From Deltaproteobacteria bacterium IMCC39146 (lineage in GTDB: Bacteria > Desulfobacterota > Desulfuromonadia > Desulfuromonadales > BM103), in the NCBI GenBank assembly GCA_030005635.1, contig JARUHP010000008.1, positions 1 through 64,000 of the forward strand: DNA of 64,000 bases. The letters run 5' to 3'. The notes beneath the pieces were generated by a model. The model was not told the origin of the DNA. It saw nothing but the letters and a program-made list of their open reading frames with translations, and did no database searches. The position numbers were made by a program, and so were the translations under genes. Positions 51,683 to 62,516 of this stretch are shown here, piece after piece (the stretch's first letter is position 1; every line of letters starts with the position of its first letter).

Positions 51683-54600
51683 ATGAAACAAATTATTCGG
51701 ACATTGAACCTCTTGATGATACTCGCAGTGTTGCCAATTTCCGCCGTTGCCGGACCTGACCAGTTTGTCTGTGACTCGGCCATTTACAGTGGTGGCAGTT
51801 CTTCTGTTACCCCTAACATCATGTTTATCATTAACAACAGTAAAAACATGGCGGACCAATCGGCCGGCACTGAGCCATATAGCAAATTGGTCGATTATCC
51901 TGGCTCGTTTAAAAAAAATGGGATCTATTTCCGCAATAATCCTTCCTCTCCCTGGCAGTTGAAAGTTGATACGGTTGGTGGAACTGCGACCGGAGCAATC
52001 AAGGTCACCTGTGGCGGTACGGCAATAACCGGTGCAAAAGAGTTGCTGCTGGAGAACGGGTTCTGGACTGGCGGCCTTGACGATGCTGGCCTCTGCAGTA
52101 ACAAGAACAACGACCAGAAAGATTTTTACTTTGGCAACCTGATCAATAAGCTGGAGAACACTCCCGTTCCGCAAACATGGTCACCCAACACTGAATACGC
52201 CCTCGGAACATTGATTACACCGACGACCAGCAATGGCTTTACTTATCGTGCCACTTTCAACCTCATAAGTAAAACCAGTGGCGCTTCTGAACCGATCTGG
52301 CCAACGACTCCTGGCAGTGTGGTTGTTGACAGCGGCATCAAATGGGAGCGAGTCTCCGATCTTTTCGAAGTGACCAAGGTCGTGGTCCAACAGGTGGTCA
52401 GTTCTTTGCGTACCCGGCTCAAGGTTGGGGTCATGACTTTTGGACATAACAACGACGGTGGCTACATTCGGGCCAAGGTCGACTCTGTCTACCCTGACGG
52501 TGCTACAGGCGATGATCAATTCAAGAGGATCAGTGCTTTACTCAATACAGGCACTGCCGCGACCGCGTATACGCTCTCGACCGGCGGGTCAGTAACTGTC
52601 AATAGTCTTGTGCCGATCTCGAGTAATACTAGTGAGCCGGTAGCCGCCCCTCTCTTTGATGCCAGCCTTTATTTTCGAGGACAGAGCGATAGCACTACCC
52701 GCATCGGCACTGAGGTTGGGGGGCTTACAGCCTATCCGTCCCCGATCCAGTGGAAATGCCAGAAAAATTTTATCGTTCTTTTAACAACCGGTGCGACCGA
52801 TTTACTCCCGATAGTTGCAAGCAAGATCGGTGACCATGACGACAACAATGTCGAAGGAGAAGTCGCTGATGCCGCCAAGCTTCTCAAGAACTTCGATCAT
52901 AATTCGACCCTCGTTGGGACGCAGGGTGTCCAGACAAGTATTGTTCAGTTTCTGACTAAGGATGCCAAACTCGAAAAGGCAACGACTGTGCCCTATGGTA
53001 ACGGTACCTATGTTCTGGCGAACTCAACAGAGCAGCTGGAAGCTGCTTTGCGCAATATCGTCCTAAATTTAGTGAGGGAGGCGGATACTGCCTTCGTTGC
53101 TCCTGTGGTTCCTGCCAGTCCGGAAAACCGTACCTTCAGCGGTAAACGTATCTATCTCGGCTTTTTTAAACCGATTTCCCAGAAGCCTTGGCTCGGCAAT
53201 CTCAAGAAGTTCGGCCTCGACAAGGATAACAATATCGCCAGTTCCACCAAGGACGCTGATGGCCTACCTCTCCCCGCTACTGACAGTTCCGGAGCTTTCC
53301 TTGAGACTGCCCGCTCTTACTGGAGTTCGGCCGATGACGCCGGTAGCGTGATTCTGGGTGGTATCGGCGAACAGCTGCTGACGCGAACCGACGCGCGCAA
53401 TATTTACACTTACTTGGGAACGTCTGACCTGACAGACAGCAGCAACGCATTCAATACAACCAACATCAACTCTGCGATTCTCGGCCTTGACGCTACGACC
53501 AATGCGGACAGCGGACTTACTAGTGCAGACAGTGGAGACCTTGTCAATTTCGTCCGTGGTATCGACAGCTTCGATGACGATGGCGACAGCGACATAACAG
53601 AAAAACGCGATTGGATGTTGGGTGATATTTTGCACTCGCGTCCGTTGGTTCTTAACTATGCGAACTATTCTTTCAATGAAACGAATGAAGCGGATTGTAG
53701 CGTTAACAAAACCTATGTCATCGTCGGCGCTAACGACGGAACACTCCACGCTATCCGCGACTGTGACGGTAGCGAAGCTTGGGCATTTGTCCCGCCGGAT
53801 CTGCTCAATGATCTCCAGTATCTGCGCGGTAAAATACACAATTATTACGTTGATGGTTCGGCGACTTACTATATCAATGACCGTAATGGTGATGGCACCA
53901 TTGATCCAGATAATGACCTCGTTATCTTGTTCTTTGGCACTTACCGTGGTGGCGGCTCCGACCAACTTCAACCGGTGGTGACAAGCCCGAAGAGTGGTGA
54001 GATTGGGGCCTACTATGCCTTGAATATTACCAACCCTGAGGTCCCTCAATGGATGGGAAAAATAACTAATCTTACCCCTGACGTAAATGGTGCTTTTCCG
54101 TTTGCCGAGATGGGAGAGACCTGGGGTATGCCGCGGTTAGCCAAGATCAAGACCGACAGCACTACTCAAAAGGTCGTTGCGATTTTTGGCGGTGGTTATG
54201 ATACCAATGAGGACATGCGGTGGGGGAATACACAACTCTTCCCCGACGGTTTGGTCAGTTCCGTAGAACTGCCGAGCTTGGTAAACGATTTTCGCGAGGG
54301 GAGTAGCTTCCAAGAGACAGTGCTGGACACAACTCCCGTTGGTCCACTGGGCTCTGCTAAAAACCTGACGGCACCGCAAGCCAACCCCAAGGGACGCGCA
54401 CTTTACGTTGTTGAAATTGCCGAAATAGTTGCGAGCATTAATGACGAGGGTAAGAATATTTTAACGCCAAATACCGACAATCTCGGTTCTAAGGTCTGGT
54501 CGTTTGGTTACGGCGAAACAGCCAGCAACTCTGAGTCACCCAACATGACTTTCTCGATGCCGTCTGATGTGGCGTTGGTTGACAGCGACACCGATGGATT

Positions 54601-55570
54601 TACTGATCGCCTCTATGCCGGTGATATGGGCGGCCAACTCTGGCGTTTTGACATTGGTTATAAATTCGGCGTAAGGGACACGGACGACGATTGGACAGGC
54701 CAGCGCATCTTTTCTGCCCAAGTTACTGGTGATTCTGGTCGTAAGATTTTCCACCGCCCTGATGTCGTGCCGTTGGATAGGAACACCATGCTGGTCTATT
54801 TTGGCACCGGTGACCGCGCTCATCCGCTCAATTACTTGAACCCGGCAACTGATGGCGGGGCCGTTGTGGATCGTTTCTACATGGTACGTGATACAGATTT
54901 GGCTTATGACACAAGCCTTAGTGGTTACAATAACTCCGGCAACCGTCCAACTCTGATTGACGAAAGCCACTTGGTAGATCTGACGACCAATCCTTTACAG
55001 CGCGATGATTTGACGACTGCTCAATGGCTGGATTACAAGAATCAACTTTACAACTATAGCTATAATGAAGAAATGAATCCTTTGCCCAGGTATGGTTGGT
55101 ATGTAAAATTGAATTACCCTGGTGGAAGTGACGCAACCGCTAAGCGCTGGGGCGAAAAAGCTTTGGCGACACCAATTGTTTTGGACAAAAAAGTCTTCTT
55201 TACGACCTATCAGCCGCTGCCATATGATTCTACCGTGGATCCCTGCGATGCTGGGAACCTTGGTAAGGCACGCATTTATGCCCTGGACTATCGGACTGCG
55301 GAAGCAGTGTACGACTGGGAAGATGGCACTCTGGATGTGTTCGGCGAGAGCCAGATCAGCGCAACCAACGAACGGGCTGGAACAGGCGGTGAGGTTTTGC
55401 GCCGTGCCGACCGCGAATACAGCCTTGGTGGCGGTATCCCGACTACGCCGACGATTATCATCAATGAAAATGGTGAACTCGACCTGGTGACGCCAGCTGA
55501 CCAGAACTTCGTTAAAATCGACCTCGGCGCGACAAATATGATCCGCCCTGTCTATTGGTTGCAGTGGTGA
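51683..55570 (+). CDS. pilY1: Type IV pilus tip adhesin, PilY1-like
   Basis: A 1295-residue exported protein with signal peptide about 1-23. A von Willebrand A-type N-terminal domain starts at NIMFIINNSKNMADQS, where the usual MIDAS aspartate (DxSxS) is asparagine. The C-terminal half is the PilY1/PilC beta-propeller (MLGDILHSRP, VGANDGTLHA). Two EF-hand-like calcium loops are visible, DRNGDGTIDPDND and DSDTDGFTD followed by AGDMGGQLWRFD, the latter in the position known to regulate PilY1. It probably caps the pilus and may bind surfaces. The next gene starts at its stop codon. Confidence 0.93.
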   Translation: MKQIIRTLNLLMILAVLPISAVAGPDQFVCDSAIYSGGSSSVTPNIMFIINNSKNMADQSAGTEPYSKLVDYPGSFKKNGIYFRNNPSSPWQLKVDTVGGTATGAIKVTCGGTAITGAKELLLENGFWTGGLDDAGLCSNKNNDQKDFYFGNLINKLENTPVPQTWSPNTEYALGTLITPTTSNGFTYRATFNLISKTSGASEPIWPTTPGSVVVDSGIKWERVSDLFEVTKVVVQQVVSSLRTRLKVGVMTFGHNNDGGYIRAKVDSVYPDGATGDDQFKRISALLNTGTAATAYTLSTGGSVTVNSLVPISSNTSEPVAAPLFDASLYFRGQSDSTTRIGTEVGGLTAYPSPIQWKCQKNFIVLLTTGATDLLPIVASKIGDHDDNNVEGEVADAAKLLKNFDHNSTLVGTQGVQTSIVQFLTKDAKLEKATTVPYGNGTYVLANSTEQLEAALRNIVLNLVREADTAFVAPVVPASPENRTFSGKRIYLGFFKPISQKPWLGNLKKFGLDKDNNIASSTKDADGLPLPATDSSGAFLETARSYWSSADDAGSVILGGIGEQLLTRTDARNIYTYLGTSDLTDSSNAFNTTNINSAILGLDATTNADSGLTSADSGDLVNFVRGIDSFDDDGDSDITEKRDWMLGDILHSRPLVLNYANYSFNETNEADCSVNKTYVIVGANDGTLHAIRDCDGSEAWAFVPPDLLNDLQYLRGKIHNYYVDGSATYYINDRNGDGTIDPDNDLVILFFGTYRGGGSDQLQPVVTSPKSGEIGAYYALNITNPEVPQWMGKITNLTPDVNGAFPFAEMGETWGMPRLAKIKTDSTTQKVVAIFGGGYDTNEDMRWGNTQLFPDGLVSSVELPSLVNDFREGSSFQETVLDTTPVGPLGSAKNLTAPQANPKGRALYVVEIAEIVASINDEGKNILTPNTDNLGSKVWSFGYGETASNSESPNMTFSMPSDVALVDSDTDGFTDRLYAGDMGGQLWRFDIGYKFGVRDTDDDWTGQRIFSAQVTGDSGRKIFHRPDVVPLDRNTMLVYFGTGDRAHPLNYLNPATDGGAVVDRFYMVRDTDLAYDTSLSGYNNSGNRPTLIDESHLVDLTTNPLQRDDLTTAQWLDYKNQLYNYSYNEEMNPLPRYGWYVKLNYPGGSDATAKRWGEKALATPIVLDKKVFFTTYQPLPYDSTVDPCDAGNLGKARIYALDYRTAEAVYDWEDGTLDVFGESQISATNERAGTGGEVLRRADREYSLGGGIPTTPTIIINENGELDLVTPADQNFVKIDLGATNMIRPVYWLQW

Positions 55571-56427
55571 TGATGGCCGTAAAAGAAAGCAAAACTCGCA
55601 ACAGTCAGCAGCCCGTTTTTTCAGCGGCACCACCTCAGCGCAGGTTGAGATTGGGGCTTCTTTTGATTGCGACCGGAGCCGTTGTTGTATTCTTCGTTTT
55701 ATTTATGTTTCGAGATCGCTCACTTCAGCCGATACCTCCTGTAGGATCGGTGGCAGAGATCCTTGCAGAGCAAAAAATGGCCGTATTGGATGAAACGTCG
55801 CTTTCACCATCCGTTGACGCACTTCCTACTGTACCAATATCTTCCGTTGCAGCGGCCATGACTGCCGTCAATCATCCACCGCGAGTGACTTCAGTGGATG
55901 TTCAGCCGAAAAGCTTCTATAGTGGTATCGACTTGACGGCCAGTGCTGAAGGCTCTGACCAGGGAAACGATCTGGTCGGTTTCAAGTATCGCTGGTTTGT
56001 AAACGATCAGCATGTCGTGGTTTTTGATGACGCTACTCTAACTGGGGACCAGTTCTATCGTGGGGATCGCTTGTCTCTGGAGGTCGTGGCGTACGATACC
56101 GAGGGGGACGGCCGGGCATTCCGAACAGCCGATGTGATAGTTCCGAACGGGCCGCCGAGCATTGTTTCAAGTCCGCCTGGGGAAGGCAACGCAGGGCGCT
56201 ATGAGTACTTGGTGCAGGCTGTTGATCCTGATGGGGATGAGATCACTTATTCGCTGGAGGAGTCGCCGGTTGACATGAGTATTGACCCTGGGTCAGGATT
56301 GCTCATCTGGCCGATTAAAGCTGAGAATGTCGGTGTCTATTCTTTCCGGGTGGTGGCGAGCGATCCTGAAGGCATGAAGTCGTCTCAGGAATATACATTA
56401 AATCTCAGTTTGACACCTAAACAGTAG
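55570..56427 (+). CDS. Membrane-anchored Ig-like domain protein in the pilus operon
   Basis: A 285-residue protein with a positively charged N terminus, one membrane span (about 26-47), and a periplasmic part of two Ig-like domains. The first (about 95-190) has FKYRWFVND and RGDRLSLEVVAYD; the second is of the putative-Ig/cadherin type (YLVQAVDPDGDEITYSLEES ... VYSFRVVASDPEG). The start overlaps the pilY1 stop by one base. It is not a standard pilus gene and may be a species-specific partner that anchors or exports PilY1; this is inference. Confidence 0.75.
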   Translation: MMAVKESKTRNSQQPVFSAAPPQRRLRLGLLLIATGAVVVFFVLFMFRDRSLQPIPPVGSVAEILAEQKMAVLDETSLSPSVDALPTVPISSVAAAMTAVNHPPRVTSVDVQPKSFYSGIDLTASAEGSDQGNDLVGFKYRWFVNDQHVVVFDDATLTGDQFYRGDRLSLEVVAYDTEGDGRAFRTADVIVPNGPPSIVSSPPGEGNAGRYEYLVQAVDPDGDEITYSLEESPVDMSIDPGSGLLIWPIKAENVGVYSFRVVASDPEGMKSSQEYTLNLSLTPKQ

Positions 56428-56436
56428 GGGGAGTCC

Positions 56437-56958
56437 ATGAAACAGGTCGAAAGCGGGTTCTCACTCATTGAGCTGCTTATGGTCATAGCTCTTCTGGCGA
56501 TTATGTCAGCAATTGCTTTACCTTCTTACATTGTTTGGACCAAGAGCGTGGTTTATAAAAACGCCTCACACGAAATTTTGTCCCTGATGCGCGACACCCG
56601 TTCTCGGGCGATATCAAATAATCGTGAAGCAAAGTTAGAAATTGATCTGCGCAACCAAAGCAAGGACGATCCATCTACCTGTCGTATTTATCTTTGGGAC
56701 TTGGGAACTTCTGACTGGGGCGTTACTCCGGCGCAGACAGCAACACTCAGTAAGGTCGGTGTCCTGACCAGCGACAATGCGTCTGGTCTCTGCGGATCAG
56801 TCGGGACCACAGAGAGTATTGTTTTTCGCCCCAACGGCTCTATTCGCACCTCAGTGTCCACTCCTAAGAAGTATTTTTGTGTGGTTGACGAAACCGGTGC
56901 GAGGCGCAAACATGTGATGATTGATTCCTTCGCCACAGGTCGAGCGACTATTGAATAA
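56437..56958 (+). CDS. fimT: Minor pilin, FimT/GspH-like
   Basis: A 173-residue prepilin with leader MKQVESG and mature FSLIELLMVIALLAIMSAIALP carrying Glu5. The GspH pattern ASHEILSLMRDTRSRAISNNREAKLEI follows, and the end FDS-ATIE is normal for the family. A GGGGGAG ribosome site precedes it. It is the last gene of the pilus run. Confidence 0.9.
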   Translation: MKQVESGFSLIELLMVIALLAIMSAIALPSYIVWTKSVVYKNASHEILSLMRDTRSRAISNNREAKLEIDLRNQSKDDPSTCRIYLWDLGTSDWGVTPAQTATLSKVGVLTSDNASGLCGSVGTTESIVFRPNGSIRTSVSTPKKYFCVVDETGARRKHVMIDSFATGRATIE

Positions 56959-57170
56959 CCTTTAGACAGGGTACTTTCCCAAAATAGATGAGCACAGCAG
57001 TGTCAAGTGTAAGAGGTGTTCCCTTGACAACTTCTGTGAAAATCGCCATCGCCATTCTTTTCGCGCCTTCTACAGCTCAATGTCACAATCTTATCATAGC
57101 GGGGACGTACACGCTTCGAGTGCAGCGACTGCTGATTTAGCTGCTTTGCGAATAGTAATAGTCACCCTTG
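56959..57170. other. Intergenic DNA without a recognised gene
   Basis: I see no coding region, repeat or terminator with confidence in this stretch between the pilus operon and the HTH remnant. Several in-frame stops occur in all frames. Confidence 0.4.
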
Positions 57171-57296
57171 GTGAAAGTTGAGCTTTCTAAAAATACGGGA
57201 ATCTCTCAACGACATATATCCGAGATGGAAAATGGCAAACGCACAATTGACAAGGCAAATGCCAGAAAATTAGCAAAAGCCATGGATGTTGATTAA
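57171..57296 (+). pseudogene. Remnant of an XRE-type helix-turn-helix gene
   Basis: A 41-codon stretch reads ...LSKNTGISQRHISEMENGKR followed by [17 protein letters not shown] and a stop. This is the second half of an XRE (HTH_3) domain: recognition helix, NGKR turn and last helices. The first helices are missing and stops lie upstream, so it is a truncated gene, perhaps from a toxin-antitoxin pair. It is too short to bind DNA alone. Confidence 0.6.
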
Positions 57297-57356
57297 CGGG
57301 TTTTTCTGTAGCCCTCGAACGATGCGGTTCATGCCTCACAGTCTCGACGTGAATGC

Positions 57357-57396
57357 CAAAAGGCCCCCCAGTAAAACCAGGAGACCTTTTGCCTAT
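57357..57396 (-). terminator. Terminator of the enolase gene
   Basis: On the minus strand AAAAGGTCTCC pairs with GGGGGGCCTTTT across a TGGTTTTACT-like loop, about 55 bases past the enolase stop, ending in TTTT. Confidence 0.6.
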
Positions 57397-57447
57397 TATT
57401 TAGGATACGGTGGGGTACGAACCGTATTGTTAGAAAATCGTCGTTTG

Positions 57448-58779
<1,332 letters not shown>

Positions 58780-58975
58780 TCAGCTTTGATCGGTTGTTTG
58801 AAGTTTTTTTTATAGCACATCAGGATAAAATTTAAAGCATTTTTCATGTGATTTATCCGCTCATAATGCGATGCAATTGATTTGCATAAACCAAGGTGGT
58901 ATTTTAACAAGCTGGCGCAACATAGACTTTACTTCGGTTGTCCATTTCGATCCGGTTGTATAACCCAAAAAAATG

Positions 58976-59090
58976 TTTAACGCAAAGGCGCGAAGGGGTA
59001 GAGAAAGACCGCAAAGAAAACTATTTCAACAAGCAAGAACAGCCATCCTTTGCGCCTCTCTTGGCTTTTCATGGCGTCTTTGCGTTAAAC
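58976..59090. repeat. Dispersed AACGCAAAGACGC palindromic repeat, copy D
   Basis: The left arm is TTAACGCAAAGGCGCGAAGG and the right arm ends GGCGTCTTTGCGTTAA. Compared with copies A and B the unit is inverted, with a different middle. The neighbouring TAACCCAAA at 58962 recalls the flank of copies A and B. The rest of the 416-base gap between the divergent eno and phoH genes should hold both promoters, but none is clear by eye. Confidence 0.8.
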
Positions 59091-59150
59091 CTTTTGATTT
59101 TGCTCTTACTTGAGTAATGGCGATAACCAGAAAACTTTAAAGGCTACTTT

Positions 59151-60116
59151 TTGAGCGACCAAATAAAACAGCAAAGCTTTGAACCCGCCGATCCCAGGTT
59201 GGCGCATACACTGTTCGGCCAACAGAACCGCCATCTGAAACAGATAGAACGTCTCACCGGTGTTCGTATCAGCTCCAAGGGGACGACTGCTGTTCTTGAA
59301 GGTGCGGCGGATATGGTGACTCGCGCAACCCGTATGCTGGAAGAGTTGGCCGGACTGCTGGAAAAGGGTTTTGACCTGCGCCCGACAGACATCGAATACG
59401 CCGAACGCATCCTGCGCATGGATGAATCGGCGAAGTTGACGGAAATCTTTCTGGATACCGTCACGGTTTCTTCCCGCAATAAAGCCATCTCTCCGAAAAC
59501 GCTGGCCCAAAAGGCCTATCTTGATGCCATGCGTAGCAATGATGTCGTCTTCGGTATCGGTCCCGCTGGCACCGGCAAAACTTATCTGGCTATGGCGATG
59601 GCTGTGGCGCTTTTGAAAAAGAAAGAGATCAGCCGGATCGTCTTGGTGCGGCCGGCTGTGGAAGCCGGAGAAAAGCTGGGCTTTCTACCGGGAGATATCA
59701 CCGAAAAGGTGAATCCTTATCTGCGTCCACTCTATGACGCGCTTTACGATCTGATGGACTTTGATCGCGGTCAGGCCTTGATCGATCATGGTGTGATTGA
59801 AGTGGCACCTTTAGCGTTTATGCGCGGCCGGACGCTTAATGACGCTTTTGTTATTCTCGATGAAGCGCAAAACACCACCAAAGAACAGATGAAGATGTTT
59901 TTGACGCGGCTGGGTTTTGGCAGCCGCGCTGTGATTACAGGTGACGTGACACAAATCGATCTGCCAAACGATCGCATCTCAGGGTTGGTTCAAGCCAGAG
60001 ATGTGCTGAAAAATGTCGATGGTGTTAACTTTGTCCGTTTCACCGACATCGATGTTGTTCGACATCCGATTGTTCAAGCTATTGTTAGAGCCTACGATGC
60101 TCACACGCCTACATAA
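59151..60116 (+). CDS. phoH: PhoH-like ATPase
   Basis: A 321-residue cytosolic ATPase. An N-terminal KH-like/extension region (about 20-110) is followed by the PhoH domain with Walker A GPAGTGKT (about 141-148) and Walker B AFVILDEAQN, and GSRAVITGDVTQIDLP. PhoH proteins are linked to RNA processing and often lie next to ybeY, as here. The TTG start at 59151 has only a weak AAAGG site. It begins a five-gene run continuing beyond the window. Confidence 0.93.
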   Translation: MSDQIKQQSFEPADPRLAHTLFGQQNRHLKQIERLTGVRISSKGTTAVLEGAADMVTRATRMLEELAGLLEKGFDLRPTDIEYAERILRMDESAKLTEIFLDTVTVSSRNKAISPKTLAQKAYLDAMRSNDVVFGIGPAGTGKTYLAMAMAVALLKKKEISRIVLVRPAVEAGEKLGFLPGDITEKVNPYLRPLYDALYDLMDFDRGQALIDHGVIEVAPLAFMRGRTLNDAFVILDEAQNTTKEQMKMFLTRLGFGSRAVITGDVTQIDLPNDRISGLVQARDVLKNVDGVNFVRFTDIDVVRHPIVQAIVRAYDAHTPT

Positions 60117-60137
60117 ATAAGGCTTTACAGGAATTGC

Positions 60138-62516
60138 ATGACCAAAAATGAACGCAAATCAGACGCTGTATCAACCCAGAAGCCGCTCTCTCGACTGGCG
60201 AAGCAGAATCAGCTCGAGAATGACCAGAGATTCCAGCGAAGCCTTCTTTTGCTGGCACTGGTGGCGTTGCTGACCTTTATTATCGTTCCCAAGGGTGTTT
60301 TGACGCCGACTGCGTTTGGCCCTGGCGATATTGCTCCTCGTGATATCAAAGCTCCCCACGACCTGTTGATTCCCGATGATGATTTGTCGGAGCAGAAGAG
60401 GGCTGAAGCAGAGAAAGCCGTTGCTCATCTTTACGACTTCGATCCGGCGACCGGAACAGCAGTAACCGAACAGGTGGTCCAGGTCATAACCTCTTTGCAT
60501 AAAGATCAGGAACAGGCTGTCGACACCAAGAAACAGCTTGCCGAACTCGACGCAAATTTTGGTATCAAGACGAGTGAAAAAACTCTCGTGGCACTGCAGG
60601 AAGTATCGACTCTGGAGGATGGCAATCGCCGTATTGCTGAGGTGATTCTTCCGCTTTATCTGCAAAAAGTTGCCGGCAACCTCAAGCTCTTTGAGGCGGA
60701 CCGTTCCAAGGGTGTGATCTTTCGCGGATCCGATGAGCAACCTGAGTTTTTAGACACGGGCGTTGAAAAAATCATTGGCCTTGGTGAACTCCATGATTCC
60801 CTGAAAAAAGCCCTCGGCACGACAGAGTTTACAAGCAAACAGCAAATGGCTTTGCGCGAATTGATTGTGCCGCTGCTACGGCCTAATATCTCCTTTAACC
60901 AGAATGAAACCGAAGCGCGCAGGACGTTGGCCCGGGAAAAGGTTAAACCCGTCCTGATTCAGGTCAAGAAAGGGGAGATGATTGTCCGTGAAGGCGATCG
61001 TATCACACTGGATCAGCTGAAACGTCTTGGTGCGCTGCAGGATGAAAACAGCGCCGCTTCTCTGTGGCGCAAGGCCTCTGGCATTCTGCTCAGTTGCTTT
61101 ATTCTGATCTACTTTGTACACACCTTTGCCCGCCGGAATATTCGAAAATATCAACCGGAAAATCGTGACCTGCTCTTTTTGGCGTCAGTCTTTGTCGTTC
61201 AAATCCTGGCCTTGAAGGTTTCGATCTTTATCGCGAACGCCTTGGGAAGTGCTTTCCCTTACGTGGAGCCGAACGCGTATTATTACCTCTTCCCCTTTGC
61301 CGTTGGTACCATGTTGGTGCGCGTGGTCCTGAATTCAGAGGTCTCTTTGGTTTTTGCCATCCTCTCCTCGATTCTCACCGCGGTTCTTTTCGGCAACAGT
61401 TTCGCCGTTTTGATCTTCGCTTTTCTGACCAGTCTTTCAGGCGCGCACTGGGTGCGTCATGTCACCGAGCGCTCATCACTGTTCCGGGCCGGACTGCGCC
61501 TGGGGGTGTTTAATTTTGTGCTACTTTTTGCCTTGCATTTGACGACGAGCAGGCCCTTCGATCTGCAATTGCTTTACAAGCTGGGCTTCGGCTTTACCGG
61601 TGGTCTGGTTGCTGCGGTGATAGTGACCGGGATTGTCCCTCTGGTCGAGTCACTGTTTCGCTATACGACCAACATCAAACTGCTTGAACTGGCCAATATG
61701 AATAACCCGCTCCTTAGGGATTTGATGGTGCAAGCTCCGGGGACTTACCATCATTCCATTATCGTCGGCAACCTTGCCGAAGCGGCCGCGGAAAACATTG
61801 GTGTTAACCCCCTGATGGTAAGGGTTGCGGCTTACTATCACGATATTGGCAAGATCAGAAAGCCGCAGTACTTTATTGAGAATATTGGCGGTCAGGAGAA
61901 TCGACACGATAAGCTGGCGCCGTCCATGAGTGCGCTGATATTGATGGCGCACGTTAAAGATGGCGTAGAAATGGCTCGCGAAAGTCGCCTGGGGCAGGCC
62001 CTGATGGATATAATTCGTCAGCATCACGGTACCAGCCTGATGAAGTTTTTTTACGATCGGGCAAAGAGCAAGGCTGATCCAGAGGTTGAACAGATTGACG
62101 AGCGTGATTACCGCTATCCTGGCCCTAAGCCACAGACCCGTGAAGCGGCTTTGATCATGCTGGCTGATGCGATCGAGGCTGCCAGTCGAACCCTGACCGA
62201 CCCGACTCCGGCGCGTATTCAGGGGATGGTGCAGAAAATTATCAACAATATCTTTATCGACGGGCAACTCGATGAATGCGAATTGACCTTGAAGGATATC
62301 AACAATATTGCTAAAAGCTTCAAGCTGGTCCTCGGTGGTATCTTCCACTATCGAGTCGATTATCCGGAGCCTGCCAGCAAGGAACGTAGCCTTAAGAAAT
62401 CCACCGGGAGTTTAAATGAAGATCGCGATAGAAAATCAACAGAAGAGCCAGAAAATCAGCAAAATTCAACTGCGAAAAGTAGCACAGATGATCTTAAACG
62501 CCTCGGCATGTCCTGA
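60138..62516 (+). CDS. pgpH: 7TM-HD phosphodiesterase, PgpH-like (c-di-AMP)
   Basis: A 792-residue membrane enzyme. One span near 34-56 leads to an extracytoplasmic 7TMR-HDED domain (about 60-290), then about six or seven spans (310-500), then a cytosolic HD domain with TYHHSIIVGNLAEAA and YYHDIGKIRKPQ metal ligands and ADAIEAASRT. This is the PgpH architecture, which degrades c-di-AMP. The last 33 codons overlap the ybeY gene in another frame; this tail is polar and low-complexity. It lies 21 bases after phoH. Confidence 0.93.
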   Translation: MTKNERKSDAVSTQKPLSRLAKQNQLENDQRFQRSLLLLALVALLTFIIVPKGVLTPTAFGPGDIAPRDIKAPHDLLIPDDDLSEQKRAEAEKAVAHLYDFDPATGTAVTEQVVQVITSLHKDQEQAVDTKKQLAELDANFGIKTSEKTLVALQEVSTLEDGNRRIAEVILPLYLQKVAGNLKLFEADRSKGVIFRGSDEQPEFLDTGVEKIIGLGELHDSLKKALGTTEFTSKQQMALRELIVPLLRPNISFNQNETEARRTLAREKVKPVLIQVKKGEMIVREGDRITLDQLKRLGALQDENSAASLWRKASGILLSCFILIYFVHTFARRNIRKYQPENRDLLFLASVFVVQILALKVSIFIANALGSAFPYVEPNAYYYLFPFAVGTMLVRVVLNSEVSLVFAILSSILTAVLFGNSFAVLIFAFLTSLSGAHWVRHVTERSSLFRAGLRLGVFNFVLLFALHLTTSRPFDLQLLYKLGFGFTGGLVAAVIVTGIVPLVESLFRYTTNIKLLELANMNNPLLRDLMVQAPGTYHHSIIVGNLAEAAAENIGVNPLMVRVAAYYHDIGKIRKPQYFIENIGGQENRHDKLAPSMSALILMAHVKDGVEMARESRLGQALMDIIRQHHGTSLMKFFYDRAKSKADPEVEQIDERDYRYPGPKPQTREAALIMLADAIEAASRTLTDPTPARIQGMVQKIINNIFIDGQLDECELTLKDINNIAKSFKLVLGGIFHYRVDYPEPASKERSLKKSTGSLNEDRDRKSTEEPENQQNSTAKSSTDDLKRLGMS

